DNA of 64,000 nt from an uncultured Paraburkholderia sp. (GTDB lineage Bacteria > Pseudomonadota > Gammaproteobacteria > Burkholderiales > Burkholderiaceae): contig CALNWN010000001.1 of NCBI GenBank assembly GCA_940746715.1, forward strand, positions 620,001 to 684,000, given 5' to 3'. This document shows positions 10,301 to 21,451 of this stretch, in pieces. The translations under genes and the position numbers were made by a program. How positions within the stretch are numbered: the stretch's first letter is position 1; every line of letters begins with the position of its first letter. The notes under the pieces are model-generated. The model had not been told where the DNA came from, made no database searches, and worked only from the letters and a program-made list of their open reading frames with translations.

Positions 10301-11446
10301 ATGAATTTCCAGCACACCGAAGATCGCCGCATGCTCGCCGATACGCTGAACCGTTTCGTCAGCGAACAATACGGCTTCGCGACGCGCGACCGGGTCGCCC
10401 GTTCGCCCGAGGGTTTCAGCAGTGAATTGTGGAATCGTTTCGCAAAACTGGGCATTATCGGTGCCCTGTTCGATGAAGCCAGCGGCGGCTTCGGCGGCAG
10501 CGGCTTCGATATTGCCGTCGTGTTCGAGAGCCTCGGACGCGGCCTCGTGGTCGAGCCGTTTCTGGATACGCTCATCGTCGGCCAGGCCATTGCTCGCAGC
10601 GGCAATGACGCGCAGCGGGCAAGGCTCGGCGAATTGATCGACGGCTCGCGCATTGTCGTGCTCGCGCACGGCGAGCCGGATAGTCACCATGAGCTGGCCC
10701 GCGTGACGACGCGCGCACAGCGAAAAGCAACGGCAGCGGCAACGGCAGCGCGTGGCGATTGAACGGCGCCAAAGCGGTCGTTCAGCATGGCGAGCACGCC
10801 TCCCTTCTCCTAGTGCCGGCGCGCACCGAGGGCGAAGACGATTCCGAGGAAGGCGTGAGCCTCTTTCTCGTGCCACGCGAGGCGGCGGGCGTGAGCGTGC
10901 GCGGCTATCCGAAGATCGACGGCGGACGCGCGGCGGAAGTCAATTTCGACAACGTCATGCTGGGCGACGACGCGCTCATCGGCGAGGCAAACAACGGCTT
11001 CGCGACGCTCGAATACGCCATTGGATGCGGGGGTACTCGCCCTGTGCGCGGAAGCGCTCGGCGCAATGGATATGGCGAAGGACTATACGCTCGACTACCT
11101 GCGCACGCGCAAGCAGTTCGGCGTGGCGATCGGCAGCTTTCAGGCGTTGCAGCACAGAATGGCCGACATGCTGCTGGAGATCGAGCAAGCGCGCTCAGCT
11201 GTCATCAATGCGGCGGCGCTTCCCGCCGACCGCAAGGTGCGCGAGCGCGCGGTGTCGGCGGCGAAGTACAGCATCGGCCGGATCGGCACGCTGGTCGCGC
11301 AGGAATGCATCCAGTTGCATGGCGGGATCGGCATGACGTGGGAGTTGCCGCTTGCTCACTACGCCAAGCGGCTCGTGATGATCGATCATCAGCTAGGCGA
11401 TGAAGACCATCATCTCGAGCGTTTTATCGCGTTTGGGCGGCAGTGA
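10301..11446 (+). pseudogene. second acyl-CoA dehydrogenase, two frameshifts
   Basis: Partner acyl-CoA dehydrogenase subunit or paralogue lying 57 bp after the first one. A good AGGAG precedes the ATG at 10301. The N-terminal frame (MNFQHTEDRRMLADTLNRFV) runs to about 10735. A second frame covers WRLNGAKAVVQHGEHASLLL. A third, from about 11025, covers DAGVLALCAEALGAMD through QLHGGIGMTWELPLAHYAKR to the stop at 11446. The second shift is an extra G (GG at 11023-11024, where ATTGATGCG is expected). The first falls near a duplicated AACGGCAGCGGC unit at about 10730-10752. Pairs like this are typical of CoA-thioester side-chain degradation operons; the substrate is unknown. Confidence 0.87.
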
Positions 11447-11529
11447 GATTCGCGAGCGTGCCTGTCGTTCTGGCTCCAAACCGCCGCTGCTAAAATTAGC
11501 GTCTTCAGCTATCAGCCCACCTTGGCGGT

Positions 11530-12423
11530 ATGCGAATCGATCCATACAGCCTCGAGCTGTTCATCTCCGTCGTGCAGGAAGGCTCCATTGCGCGTGCGGC
11601 CAGCCGCAATCACATCGCCGCTTCGGCACTGAGCCGGCGAATGGCCGATCTGGAAGCGGCCATGGGCCTCGCATTGCTCATTCGCTCTCCGTCCGGCGTC
11701 GAGTTGACCGAGGCGGGACGCCATGCGTTTTCCCGCGCGGTGTCGGTGCGCGACGAGTTGCAGTCGTTCGCACGCGAGGTGCAGTCGATGAGCGGCGAGG
11801 TCGCCGGCGTGGTGCGGCTGTTTGCGAATGCATCGGCGATCATCGGCTTCCTGCCCGAGCGGCTCAAGGCCTTTCAGGCGCGCTACCCGCTCGTGCGGAT
11901 CGCGCTGACCGAGCAGATCAGCGACGAAGTCATCCGCGCATGCATGGAGGACCGCGCCGACGTCGGTATTTCGGCGCGCGGCAAGATACCCGGCGGCCTC
12001 GACTCCTGGCACTTTGCCGACGATCCGCTGATGGTCGTGCTGCCGCTCGATCACGAACTCGCTGCGCTCGAGGCCCTTACTTTCAGCGACGTCCTTCGTT
12101 TTCCGCTGGTTGCGCTGCAGGCGGGCGGTTCGTTGGACCTCGTCATCAAGGAACGCGCCGACGCGGCGCGAACGCCGCTCAAGCTGTCCGTCACGGTCAA
12201 TAGTTTCGACGCGCAATGCCGGATGGTCGAAGTAGGACTCGGCATCGGCATCGTGCCGACCAGCGCGGCGTCCGCCTTCGCGGGATCGCATGCGTTCGTG
12301 CGCCGTCCGCTCGACGAAACCTGGGCCACGAGCCGCACGCTGCGGGTTCACGCGCTGCGCAAATCGTCGCGCCTGAAAGCGGTTCAGGCCTTGATCGACG
12401 CGCTCGCCGAACCCGCGGGTTAA
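11530..12423 (+). CDS. LysR-family transcriptional regulator, intact
   Basis: A 297-residue regulator with an N-terminal helix-turn-helix (IARAASRNHIAASALSRRMA, residues 20-40) and a substrate-binding effector domain. A TAAAAT-like -10 lies about 35 bp upstream. It is followed on the same strand by the aconitase-family and MFS pseudogenes, which it probably controlled. Its reading frame is clean although both presumed targets are dead. Confidence 0.88.
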   Translation: MRIDPYSLELFISVVQEGSIARAASRNHIAASALSRRMADLEAAMGLALLIRSPSGVELTEAGRHAFSRAVSVRDELQSFAREVQSMSGEVAGVVRLFANASAIIGFLPERLKAFQARYPLVRIALTEQISDEVIRACMEDRADVGISARGKIPGGLDSWHFADDPLMVVLPLDHELAALEALTFSDVLRFPLVALQAGGSLDLVIKERADAARTPLKLSVTVNSFDAQCRMVEVGLGIGIVPTSAASAFAGSHAFVRRPLDETWATSRTLRVHALRKSSRLKAVQALIDALAEPAG

Positions 12424-12550
12424 CGCGCTTCTCGCGAGCCGGCGGCAAGCAAGCCGCGCGGGGCTATCGCAAACGGCGATGGCCCTCTTGCCGATCCAGC
12501 ACTTCGCACCGCTCTCGCCGCCCTCCAGATTCGGGTAGAAGGAGAATCAG

Positions 12551-13459
12551 ATGGCAAAACTGGATTTGACCGGCCGGGTACTGTTTCTTTGCGCGGACCC
12601 CGAACGGATCGCGCAACAGCTCGCCGGTACGGATCTGAGCACCGCGACGGCAGGCGCCTTGAGAGACGACGTGTCGACGGACGAGATCACGCCGATGAGC
12701 GTGCTGACCCGTTTCGACGAACGCCTTGGCCGCGTCCCCTATGTCGGCTTGCGCGCCGGCGAAAAAAGCCCCATCGGCATGGACGCCGTTCGCAACGGCG
12801 GTTTTTGCGTCACGGTGGCGGGCAACCGGTACGGCAAGGGATCGTCGCGCCCGACGAGGAAACCGTCCGCTTCCTGAAGGAGCGGCGCGGCATCGAGTTC
12901 CGCCTGGAACCGTGGATGCAAAGCGATGCCAACGCGCCCTACGCCGGGGTCATCGACATCGACTGCACCAGTATTTCGCCGATGCTCGCCGCGCCTGGCG
13001 ACCCGGGCAACGGCATTGCGCTGCGCGACTTGGCGCAACGTCCGCAGGTGGACATCGCCTATGGCGGCTCTTGCACGGCCGACAAGCGCGAAGACTTCGA
13101 TCATTATCACGAGGTGCTCGCGTGGGCGACCGCGCGGCTTGCGCGTGCCTCGCGGCGTGACGCTCTATCTTCAGTTCGGCACGTCGGAGGTGCGCGATTA
13201 CTGCGTCAAGCGCGGCTATATCGAGGCATTCGAGCGAGCCGGCGCGATTCTCCTGCAACCGTCGTGCGGCGCCTGTGCCAATTGCGGACCGGGTTCGTCG
13301 ACCGATGCCGGCCAAGTCACGATCAGCGCGATCAACCGCAATTTTCCCGGCCGCTCCGGGCTAGGCCAAGTCTGGCTCGCGAGCCCGCCGACGGTGGTGG
13401 CGAGCGCGCTCGCCGGCAGGATCGCTTCATTCGCCGAACTGCAGGAGCAGTACCGCTGA
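12551..13459 (+). pseudogene. aconitase/isopropylmalate-dehydratase-family enzyme, large internal deletion plus frameshift
   Basis: Remnant of a [4Fe-4S] hydro-lyase in the aconitase superfamily; family members of this kind are about 650 residues. The N-terminus (MAKLDLTGRVLFLCADPE) reads to NRYGKGSS, where a normal protein continues with a swivelling domain. Here it jumps, with a frame change near 12845, to PDEETVRFLKERRGIEFRLE, so a few hundred residues are gone. A further shift near 13131-13136 (GCGC where GCGCGC is expected) separates VLAWATAR from LRVPRGVTLYLQFGTSEVRD. The cluster-binding region CGACANCGPGSSTDAGQV and the C-terminus survive. Substrate unknown. The neighbouring MFS gene suggests uptake and breakdown of a tricarboxylic or branched organic acid. 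Confidence 0.85.
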
Positions 13460-13515
13460 CGACGCTGCGCGAGTTGTGACCTATTCAAAAGACGATACAG
13501 ATACAGGAGACAGAC

Positions 13516-14959
13516 ATGGCCATTCTGGAGGGCGCGTCGCCGCTACGCGTCAGTGACGATGCAACACATGCCGAGGCCGCCGCGGCCACGGGAACCGGCG
13601 CGATTTCCGCCCGCCTCGACCGGCTTCCCGCCACGCGCGCGGTCTGGAAGCTGATCCTGCTGCTGAGTCTCGGTTTCTTTTTCGAGCTGTACGACTTGCT
13701 CTTCACGGGCTACGTCGCGCCTGGCCTCGTCAAGAGCGGCATTCACATGCCGACCATGTCGGGACTTTTCGGCACGTCGGGCGTCGCGCGCTTCGTGGCC
13801 GCGCTCTTTGCCGGGCTGTTCGTCGGCACCATCGCCTGCGGGTTTCTCGCCGATCGCTTCGGCCGCAGAGCGATCTTCACCTTGGTCGCTGCTGTGGTAT
13901 GTGGCGGCGAATACGGTGATGGCCTTCCAGGACACGGCCCACGGCCTCAATCTATGGCGCTTCATCTCGGGCATGGGCATCGGCGTCGAGCTGATCACCA
14001 TCGGCACCTACATGTCCGAGCTCGCGCCGAAACATTTGCGCGGACGGGCCTTCGCGATCTGTCAGGCGATCGGCTTTTCGGCGGTGCCCGTCGTGGCGTT
14101 TCTGTCGTATCTGCTCGTGCCGAAAGCGCCGTTCGGGCTCGACGGCTAGCGCTGGGTGGTGCTGCTCGGCGGCATCAGCGCGCTTTTTGTCTGGTATTTC
14201 CGGCGCAATCTGCCGGAAAGTCCGCGCTGGCTGGCGAGCAAGGGCCGCCTTCGTGAAGCGGACGAAGTCCTCGCGTGGCTGGAAGAACAAGTCGTGCGGC
14301 AACACGGCAAGCCGCTGCCCGCGCCCGGACCCGCAGACCCGGTGCCGCGCAAGGCGGGATTTGCCGACATGTGGCAGCCGCCCTATCGCAAGCGCACGCT
14401 CATGCTGATCGTCTTCCACATCTTTCAGACGGTCGGCTTCTACGGCTTTGCGAACTGGGTGCCCACGCTGCTCGTGAAGCAAGGCATCACGGTGACGTCG
14501 AGCCTGCTTTACACGACGGTGATCGGCCTCGCCGCGCCGCTGGGGCCGTTGCTCGGCTACTGGATCGCGGACCGCTTCGAGCGCAAGCACGTGATCGTGT
14601 GCATGGCCGCGATCAACATCGTCAGCGGCTTGCTGTTCAGCTAGGCGTCGGCGGCGGTCATGATCGTCACGCTCGGCGTGCTGTTGACGCTCGCCGGCAA
14701 CATCATTTCGTTCACCTATCACACGTATCAGCAGGAGCTGTATCCGACAGCGATTCGCGCGCGGGCCGTGGACTTCGTCTATTCGTGGAGCCGGCTGTCG
14801 GCGGTGTTCAGTTCGTTCGTCATCGCGTTCACGCTCAGGGAGTTCGGCGTGACGGGCGTCTTCGTTTTCATCGCCGGCGCGATGGCGCTGGTGATTGTCG
14901 CGATCGGCCTGATGGGCCCGCGAACCCTCGGCAAATCGCTCGAGAGCATTTCGCACTGA
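13516..14959 (+). pseudogene. MFS transporter (metabolite:H+ symporter type), one frameshift and two amber stops
   Basis: A twelve-helix major-facilitator transporter, expected at about 480 residues, in three pieces. The first piece starts MAILEGASPLRVSDD and carries GFLADRFGRRAIF, the loop 2-3 MFS signature. An extra G at 13884-13885 shifts the frame before LLWYVAANTVMAF. TAG at 14147-14149 sits where DGWRWVVLLGG is expected, so a Trp codon became amber. A second TAG at 14642-14644 interrupts LLFS-ASAAVMIV. The last piece ends at 14959 with MGPRTLGKSLESISH. It follows the aconitase remnant with the same orientation and probably shared its operon. Confidence 0.88.
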
Positions 14960-15015
14960 AGTCTGTCAGTGCATGCGCCAGCCGGCCTGTCCCCGGCGGC
15001 GCCCTTCCGCCTTTC

Positions 15016-15838
15016 TCAGGTTCCACAGGCGTGGATCAGAAACTGCTGCAGGGCCGTGGCGGGGTCGCTCAGCTGCGCGCCTTTGCGCCACAGCATGCCC
15101 GCGTCCATGTGAGGCACGGCGTCGAGTATCGGCCGCGCTTCCAGACGCTTGCCTTCGAGCGACCACGGACGAAACACCATATCCGATAGCACCGTCACGC
15201 CGAAGCCGTGCGCGACGAGCCCGCGCAGCGCTTCCATTGAACTCGTGCGAAACGCGATGTTCGGCGCGAGGCCCTTGCGGCTCCAGTAGCGCAGCGCCGA
15301 CTGCTCACCTTCGTCGACGGTGATCAGAATGTACGGATGCGCGGCAATGTCCTTCAGCGACGGCGCGTCCATTTGCGCGAGCGGATGCGACGGCGCGACC
15401 CACAACTGCCGCCGCGAGCGCATCAGCACCTGCCGCCCGAAGCGTGCCGGTTTCTCGACATTCGACAGAATCACGACGCCGATTTCGATTTCGCCGCTCA
15501 TTACCGTGCGTTCGATATCCACCCGCTCCATGTCGCGCAGATCGAATTCGATGAGCGGATACGTCGCGCGAACGGAACGGCGGTTTGTGAATGGTGTCGC
15601 GCGCCGCGTCGAGCACGCGCCGCGCGTGGTTGTAGAAGTCGTGGCCGTCCGGCGTGAGCGCGACGCCTTGCGGCAGGCGCTCGAAGAGCCGCGTGCCGAG
15701 GCCGGCTTCCAGGCCCAGCACCGCGTTCGTGATGGCCGATTGCGACACGTGTTTCTTGGCGGCCGCCATCGAGAACTGGCCCGTCTGCGCAGCGGCGACA
15801 AAGTAGCGCAACTGCCGAAGCGTGAGATCGAACGCCAT
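15016..15838 (-). pseudogene. LysR-family regulator, deletion and frameshift
   Basis: The N-terminal helix-turn-helix half starts MAFDLTLRQLRYFVAAAQTG at 15838 and reads to DAARDTIHK. The effector half lies in another frame from about 15590 (ATYPLIEFDLRDMERVDI) to the stop at 15016 (QQFLIHACGT). Family members carry about 30 residues between these points, including the start of the effector domain, so the frame change goes with a short deletion. It is divergent from the indolepyruvate oxidoreductase remnant and was probably its regulator. Confidence 0.83.
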
Positions 15839-15939
15839 CTGATTTTCGAATAGCCGGATTGTCTATTTGTGATTTTACGATGGCAATACGGCTTCCTATA
15901 CTCGGCGGGAAAAATACTTTCTCACGGAGACAACTCGCC

Positions 15940-17724
15940 ATGAACGCACCGGAAACCGCCGCTGCAGCCGGCCAATCTGCGCCAACGCCTGATGTGCCCG
16001 CGACGCCCGTCTCGCTCGACGACAAATACACGCTGGAGCGAGGCCGCGTGTATATCAGCGGCACGCAGGCGCTCGTGCGGCTGCCGATGTTGCAGAAAGC
16101 GCGCGATCTGAAGGCCGGCCTGAACACCGCGGGCTTTATCTCCGGTTATCGCGGTTCGCCGCTCGGTGCGCTCGATCAGTCGCTGTGGAAAGCGAAAAAG
16201 CATCTGCAGGCCAACGACATCGTCTTTCAGCCGGGCGTGAACGAAGATCTGGCCGCGACGGCCGTATGGGGCTCGCAGCAGATCAAACCTGTGGCCGGGC
16301 GCCACGCGTGACGGCGTGTTCGGCATGTAGTACGGCAAGGGGCCGGGCGTCGACCGCACGGGCGACGTCTTCAAGCACGCGAACTCCGCGGGCAGCGACG
16401 CGCACGGCGGTGTGCTGGTGCTGGCGGGCGACGACCATGCGGCGAAGTCGTCGTCTGTCGCGCACCAGTCGGAGCATGCGTTCATCGCAGCAGGCATTCC
16501 CGTGCTCTATCCGGCCAACGTGCAGGAATATCTCGACTACGGTCTGCACGGCTGGGCAATGAGCCGCTACTCGGGCTTGTGGGTCGCGATGAAATGCGTG
16601 ACCGACGCGATCGTGTCGACGTCCAACGATGTGCTGTCCCGCACGCAGCACGGCGTGACTCGCGCCGCGATCAACAGCGGCGCGACGCCGACCGCCGACT
16701 TCGTGAAGAACCCGCACTGGGTGTTCCCCGGCGCAGAGAGCGAAGCGCAACTGCGCGCGAGCATCGGCGAGAGATGCGAATTTATCGACGCCAATGCGTT
16801 GGCGCTCTCGCTGCTCGGCGACACGATCTACAGCAACCCGCTGCTGCTTGGTTTTGCATGGCAGAAAGGCTGGCTGCCGCTCGCGTCGGCGAGTCTACTG
16901 CAGGCGATCGAAATCAACGGCGTGTCCGTCGAGAAGAATACGCAGGCGTTCAACTGGGGGCGTTATGTTGCGTGTCATGGGTCGGAGGCGCTTCAGCGCT
17001 GCGTCGTGGGCCCGCTGCCGCTATGCAGCAGGTCATTGCGATGCATCGGCCCGAGACGCTTGATACGCTGATCGCGAAGCGCGAGACGCTGTTGAGCGCT
17101 TATCAGAATGCCGCGTATGCGCGGACCTATCGCGGCGTGGTCGAGCGTATTCGCGCGAAGGAACAGCAGCTCGGGCGCGATCCGAAGCTGCCGCTCACGC
17201 GCGCGGTGGCAACCGGTCTCGCCAGACTCATGGCCTACAAGGACGAATACGAGGTCGCGCGGCTGTATGCTGATCCCGCGTACCTGGACAAGCTGCGTGC
17301 ACAGTTCGACGGCTAGCCGGGACGCGATTACAAGCTGAACTTCTATCTCGCGCCACCTCTGCTGGCCGCACGCGACAGCAATGGGCAGCTGGTGAAAAGA
17401 CGCTTTGGGCCGTGGATGCTGCCGGTGTTACGCGTTGTCGCACGAATGAAGGTGATTCGCGGCACGGCGTTCGATGTGTTCGGCAAGACGGCCGAAAGAC
17501 GGGCCGAGCGCGGTTTGATCGACGAGTATGTTGCGCTCGTCGACGAATTCTGCGCGACGCTGGATGAGGAGCGCCTGCCTTTCGCGTTGCAGCTCGCGCG
17601 GCTGCCCGACGAGATTCGCGGCTTCGGGCATGTGAAGGAGCGCAATATGGCGGCTGCGGCGAAGAAACGGGAGAGGCTGCTGGGCAGTTATCGGGCGCGT
17701 GAGGGAGTGGAGGCTGCTGCTTGA
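15940..17724 (+). pseudogene. indolepyruvate ferredoxin oxidoreductase, heavily deleted
   Basis: Remnant of the long fused-subunit enzyme that oxidatively decarboxylates aryl pyruvates; normal length is about 1190 residues. The N-terminus (LDDKYTLERGRVYISGTQAL, then FISGYRGSPLGALDQSLWK) is recognisable. A shift near 16305 and TAG at 16328-16330 (in GVFGM-YGKGPGVDR, where Trp is expected) come first. After CVTDAIV several hundred residues are missing and the text resumes in a C-terminal part (RTQHGVTRAAI, DTIYSNPLLLGFAWQ). Another shift near 16985 and TAG at 17314-17316 precede YKLNFYLAPPLLAARD and the C-terminus at 17724. Two ambers, two shifts and a major deletion make this one of the oldest-looking pseudogenes here. 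Confidence 0.88.
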
Positions 17725-17762
17725 GGTGTATAGAGGCCGCCAAGGCGGCGGCCCCAACGAAA

Positions 17763-17793
17763 AAGGCCTTACAAGCATTGCTTGTAAGGCCTT
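17763..17793 (-). terminator. terminator of tRNA-Pro
   Basis: A 14-bp perfect stem (AAGGCCTTACAAGC and its complement) with a 3-nt loop. Read on the minus strand it is followed by a run of five T, just beyond the tRNA 3' end. Confidence 0.88.
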
Positions 17794-17797
17794 GATT

Positions 17798-17878
<81 letters not shown>

Positions 17879-17889
17879 GACAGCAAAAA

Positions 17890-17918
17890 ATTATAACAGA
17901 CACTTCATTCGATGAGAA
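17890..17918 (-). promoter_or_regulatory. promoter of tRNA-Pro
   Basis: On the minus strand a perfect TATAAT (complement at 17890-17895) lies 11 bp before the tRNA. TTCTCA (17913-17918) sits 17 bp upstream as a weak -35. Confidence 0.6.
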
Positions 17919-17940
17919 CCGCCGGTGCCAACAAAGCCGC

Positions 17941-18345
17941 TTAGCGATTCAACAGATCGATCACATGCAGCAGTTCCTTGCGCAACTGCTCGACATCGAC
18001 TGCGACGGTAGTGGGCGGCGGCGCGATGCCCTCGACCTGCTCGCCGGCTTCGGCCGGCGCACCGTGCGCGCCGCCGCCGTGCGAATCGAGCCGGTTGCGC
18101 GCACCGTTGATGGTGAAGCCCTGCTCGTACAACAACTCCCGGATTCGCCGGATCAGCAGCACCTCGTGATGCTGATAGTACCGGCGATTGCCGCGCCGCT
18201 TCACCGGACGCAACTGCGTAAACTCCTGCTCCCAATAGCGCAACACGTGCGGCTTCACACCGCATAGTTCGCTGACCTCACCAATCGTGAAGTAGCGTTT
18301 CGCCGGAATCGGAGGCAAGACGACTTTTTCCATCGTCGCTGTCAT
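17941..18345 (-). CDS. MerR-family regulator downstream of ihfA
   Basis: A 134-residue protein with an N-terminal MerR DNA-binding domain (RYFTIGEVSELCGVKPHVLR then YWEQEFTQLRPVKRRGNRR, residues 17-55) and a short C-terminal part ending in a helix (VEQLRKELLHVIDLLNR). No effector domain or metal-binding cysteines are seen. The ATG at 18345 is used; a second ATG at 18333 is possible. It sits 46 bp after ihfA as the last protein gene of the translation operon, a common beta-proteobacterial arrangement. Its targets are not known. Confidence 0.9.
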   Translation of the reverse strand: MTATMEKVVLPPIPAKRYFTIGEVSELCGVKPHVLRYWEQEFTQLRPVKRRGNRRYYQHHEVLLIRRIRELLYEQGFTINGARNRLDSHGGGAHGAPAEAGEQVEGIAPPPTTVAVDVEQLRKELLHVIDLLNR

Positions 18346-18391
18346 CGTCAGTTAGCCGTCGTGGTGGGTTGCGCAAGAACGCACCAGTCGG

Positions 18392-18802
18392 TCAGCGCGT
18401 GAAGCTCGCTTCCGCGCCGTTTTCGACCAGAGCCTTCAGCTTTTGACTTGCATGTAACGTCACAACGCGGCGCGCGGCAATCGGAATCGCCTCGCCGGTT
18501 TTCGGGTTTCTGCCGGGACGCTGCGGCTTGTCGCGCAACTGGAAGTTGCCGAAGCCCGAGAGCTTGACGCTGTCGCCGCTCTCCAGCGCGTCGCGGATCA
18601 CCTCGAAAAACGCTTCGACCATGTCTTTCGCTTCCCGCTTGTTGAGCCCGACACTGTCGAACAGCAACTCGGCAAGTTCCGCTTTGGTGAGCGTCGGCGT
18701 TTCGGTTGAAACGGCGGCGGGTGATGTCGGAATTTCTCGAATCATGGCGCTGCGTTGCGCCGTAAGAAGCGCTTCGAAATCACTCGAGTTCATTTCATTC
18801 AT
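18392..18802 (-). CDS. ihfA: integration host factor subunit alpha
   Basis: A 136-residue subunit of the DNA-bending heterodimer IHF. The HU/IHF fold starts at about residue 38 ([20 protein letters not shown]) and carries [20 protein letters not shown], which contains the Pro that intercalates at the DNA kink. The N-terminal extension of nearly 40 residues is longer than in E. coli and typical of Burkholderia. ATGs at 18802 and 18793 are both possible starts. The gene follows pheT by 69 bp. Confidence 0.94.
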   Translation of the reverse strand: MNEMNSSDFEALLTAQRSAMIREIPTSPAAVSTETPTLTKAELAELLFDSVGLNKREAKDMVEAFFEVIRDALESGDSVKLSGFGNFQLRDKPQRPGRNPKTGEAIPIAARRVVTLHASQKLKALVENGAEASFTR

Positions 18803-18871
18803 ATCTATCAAATGGCGCGCGAGACAGAAAACAAAGGATGCGGAAACAGCCGTGCAATTGTTAAATGCGGG

Positions 18872-21307
18872 TTATCCGCGCAACCGTGCGCCATATACTC
18901 GAGCCAGACGTTCCACCAGAGTCTGAATGGCCAGATCGACCGTTTCGTCCTGAAGGGTCCCGCCAGTATCTTGCAAGGTAACCCGGAACGCAAGGCTTTT
19001 CTCGTGAGCCGCCAGACCACCGGAAGTGTTTGATTTTGGACGGAATTCGTCGAAAAGCGCAACCCTCTGAACGCTCTTGCAGGCGGGCTCCGACTGGGCC
19101 TTCTGGAGCTCGTCGAGAAGCGCCTGCACCTCGATTTTCTGATCGACAACCACCGCGATATCACGCCGCACCGGCGGGAATTTAGACACTTCCGACGGTG
19201 TGGGCAACACGCGTTGCATTAATGCGTCCGCTTCCAGTTCAAACAGAATCGGCGCATGCGGTAAATCATATTTTTGCATCCAGCGCGGATGCAGTTCGCC
19301 AATCCAGCCGATGGCGCGGCCATTCAGTTCGATGCGCGCGCTGCGCCCCGGATGCAGCGCCGGATGCTCCGCTTTCACGAAGCGCGCGACGGCCGGCGCG
19401 AGCAGCGCCTCCACGTCGGCCTTGACGTCGAAGTAGTCGACCGTGCGCGCGGGCGCGCCCCACTGCTCCTCGAGCGCCGGGCCGTAAGCGAGGCCGCCGA
19501 TCATCTTCGGCTGCGCGAAGCCTTCGACCGTCAGCTCGCCGGCCTTGATCGACGGATCGTGCAGGAACACGCGGCCGGCTTCGAACGCGCGCACGCGATC
19601 GGCGGTGCGGCGGTTCAGATTCGTGCGCAGCACGTGGATCAGGCTGCCGAACAGCGTGGTGCGCATGACGGAGAGCTGGCTCGCGATCGGGTTCAGCAGG
19701 CGCACCGGCTTGTCGTTGCCGGCAAAGTCCTGTTCCCACTCGGCGTCGACGAAACTGAAGTTCACCGTTTCCGCGTAGTCGCGCGCGGCGAGCGTGTGGC
19801 GGAGAGTGTGGATCGAGCGGCGCGTTTCGTTGGTGGCGCGCATTTCACTCTTCGCGACCGGCGGCCGCGCCGGAATCTTTTCGAAGCCGTAAATGCGCGC
19901 GACTTCCTCGATCAGGTCCTCTTCGATTTCAATGTCGAAGCGGTACGACGGCGGCGTCACCGAAAAGGTGTCGCCGTCGCGCTCGAACGTCAGGCCGAGG
20001 CGCGTGAAGATCTGGGCGATCTCGTCCGCGCCGATCTGCACGCCGATGATGCGGTTCGCGCGCGACACGCGCATTTTCACCGCTTGGCGCTGCGGTACGT
20101 TGACGATCTGGTCGTCGACCGGGCCCGCCTCGCCGCCGCAAATATCGAGGATCAACTGCGTGATGCGCTCGATATGCTCGACGGTAGTCGCATAGTCGAC
20201 ACCGCGTTCGAAGCGATGGCCGGCGTCCATCGAAAAGTTGTACTTGCGCGAGCGGCCGCGAATGCTGTCGGGCCACCAGAATGCGGCTTCGAGGTAGATG
20301 TTGATGGTGTCGAGCGTGACGGCCGTGCTGTCGCCGCCCATGATGCCCGCGAGGCTTTCAATGTGCCGGTCGTCGGCGATCACGCCGACCGTTTCGTCGA
20401 GCTCGACCATGTTGCCGTTCAGCAGCTCGAGGGTTTCGCCCTTGCGGCCCCAACGCACGTCCATGCTGCCGTGGATCTTGTCCAGATCGAACACGTGCGA
20501 CGGACGGCCCAACTCGAGCATCACATAATTGGAAATGTCGACGAGCGCCGAGATGCTGCGCTGACCCGAACGCTCCAGACGTTCGACCATCCATTGCGGC
20601 GATTTCGCACGCGCATTGACACCGCGGATGACACGGCCGGAGAAACGGCCGCATAGATCGGGCGCCGAAATGCGCACAGGCAGTGTCTCGTCGAGCTTGA
20701 CTTGCACCGGCTTGATTTCGAGCGGACGCAACGGCGCGCCCGTGATAGCGGACGTTTCGCGCGCCACGCCGAACACCGACAGGCAGTCCGCCTTGTTCGG
20801 CGTCAGCTTGATTTCGAAAATGGTGTCGTCGAGATTCAGCGTTTCGCGGATGTCCTGGCCGATCGGCGTATCGTCCGGCAGGATCAGCAGGCCGCTATGA
20901 TCTTCGGAGAGTTTGAGTTCGCGCGCCGAGCACAGCATGCCCTGGCTTTCCACGCCGCGCAGCTTCGACAGTTTGATGGCGAAAGGCGCGCCGCCCTCTT
21001 CGGCCGGCGGCAGTTGGGCGCCCACCAGCGCGACCGGCACCTTGATGCCCGGCGCCACGTTCGGCGCACCGCAGACGATGTTCAACGTCGCGCCGGTGCC
21101 GGCGTTGACCTGGCAGACATTGAGCTTGTCCGCGTCCGGATGCTTGACGACTTCCAGCACCTGGCCCACCACGATCTTCGAGGTGGGCGGCGCGGCCGGT
21201 CGCAGGTCTTCCACTTCGAGACCGGCCATCGTCAATGCGTGCGACAGCTCGTCCGTCGTCAGTTGCGGATCGACAAAGGTTCTCAGCCAGGATTCCGGGA
21301 ATTGCAT
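18872..21307 (-). CDS. pheT: phenylalanyl-tRNA synthetase beta subunit
   Basis: The 811-residue large subunit of PheRS (alpha2-beta2). In order it has the N-terminal tRNA-binding EMAP-like domain ([20 protein letters not shown], about 45-150), the B3/B4 editing domain, the B5 and catalytic-like core (PHPR-type region with HRFERGVDY), and the C-terminal FDX-ACB anticodon-binding domain ([14 protein letters not shown], about 710-810). Full length with no lesion. It lies 144 bp downstream of pheS. Confidence 0.97.
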   Translation of the reverse strand: MQFPESWLRTFVDPQLTTDELSHALTMAGLEVEDLRPAAPPTSKIVVGQVLEVVKHPDADKLNVCQVNAGTGATLNIVCGAPNVAPGIKVPVALVGAQLPPAEEGGAPFAIKLSKLRGVESQGMLCSARELKLSEDHSGLLILPDDTPIGQDIRETLNLDDTIFEIKLTPNKADCLSVFGVARETSAITGAPLRPLEIKPVQVKLDETLPVRISAPDLCGRFSGRVIRGVNARAKSPQWMVERLERSGQRSISALVDISNYVMLELGRPSHVFDLDKIHGSMDVRWGRKGETLELLNGNMVELDETVGVIADDRHIESLAGIMGGDSTAVTLDTINIYLEAAFWWPDSIRGRSRKYNFSMDAGHRFERGVDYATTVEHIERITQLILDICGGEAGPVDDQIVNVPQRQAVKMRVSRANRIIGVQIGADEIAQIFTRLGLTFERDGDTFSVTPPSYRFDIEIEEDLIEEVARIYGFEKIPARPPVAKSEMRATNETRRSIHTLRHTLAARDYAETVNFSFVDAEWEQDFAGNDKPVRLLNPIASQLSVMRTTLFGSLIHVLRTNLNRRTADRVRAFEAGRVFLHDPSIKAGELTVEGFAQPKMIGGLAYGPALEEQWGAPARTVDYFDVKADVEALLAPAVARFVKAEHPALHPGRSARIELNGRAIGWIGELHPRWMQKYDLPHAPILFELEADALMQRVLPTPSEVSKFPPVRRDIAVVVDQKIEVQALLDELQKAQSEPACKSVQRVALFDEFRPKSNTSGGLAAHEKSLAFRVTLQDTGGTLQDETVDLAIQTLVERLARVYGARLRG

Positions 21308-21451
21308 GGTTCTGTGTAAGTTCTGATCGGGTTAGGTCCGCGTGAGGCAGCTGCCAGCTTCACTGCAAGTCACTGCCGGGACACCTGGCGGCATGCGCTG
21401 CGTGCGTTGCCGCGCTTTATGCTTGTCGCGCCGCACGCGGTGCGCGCTCGG

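Noticed and set aside
7269..17724. Sequencing or assembly error as the cause of all the broken frames
   Set aside because: Errors would hit all genes alike, but about 12 kb of coding sequence from merR to the PAS-LuxR gene, plus uvrD and valS, have none. Several genes also lack large internal segments, which base-calling errors cannot produce. Individual single-base shifts could still be errors.
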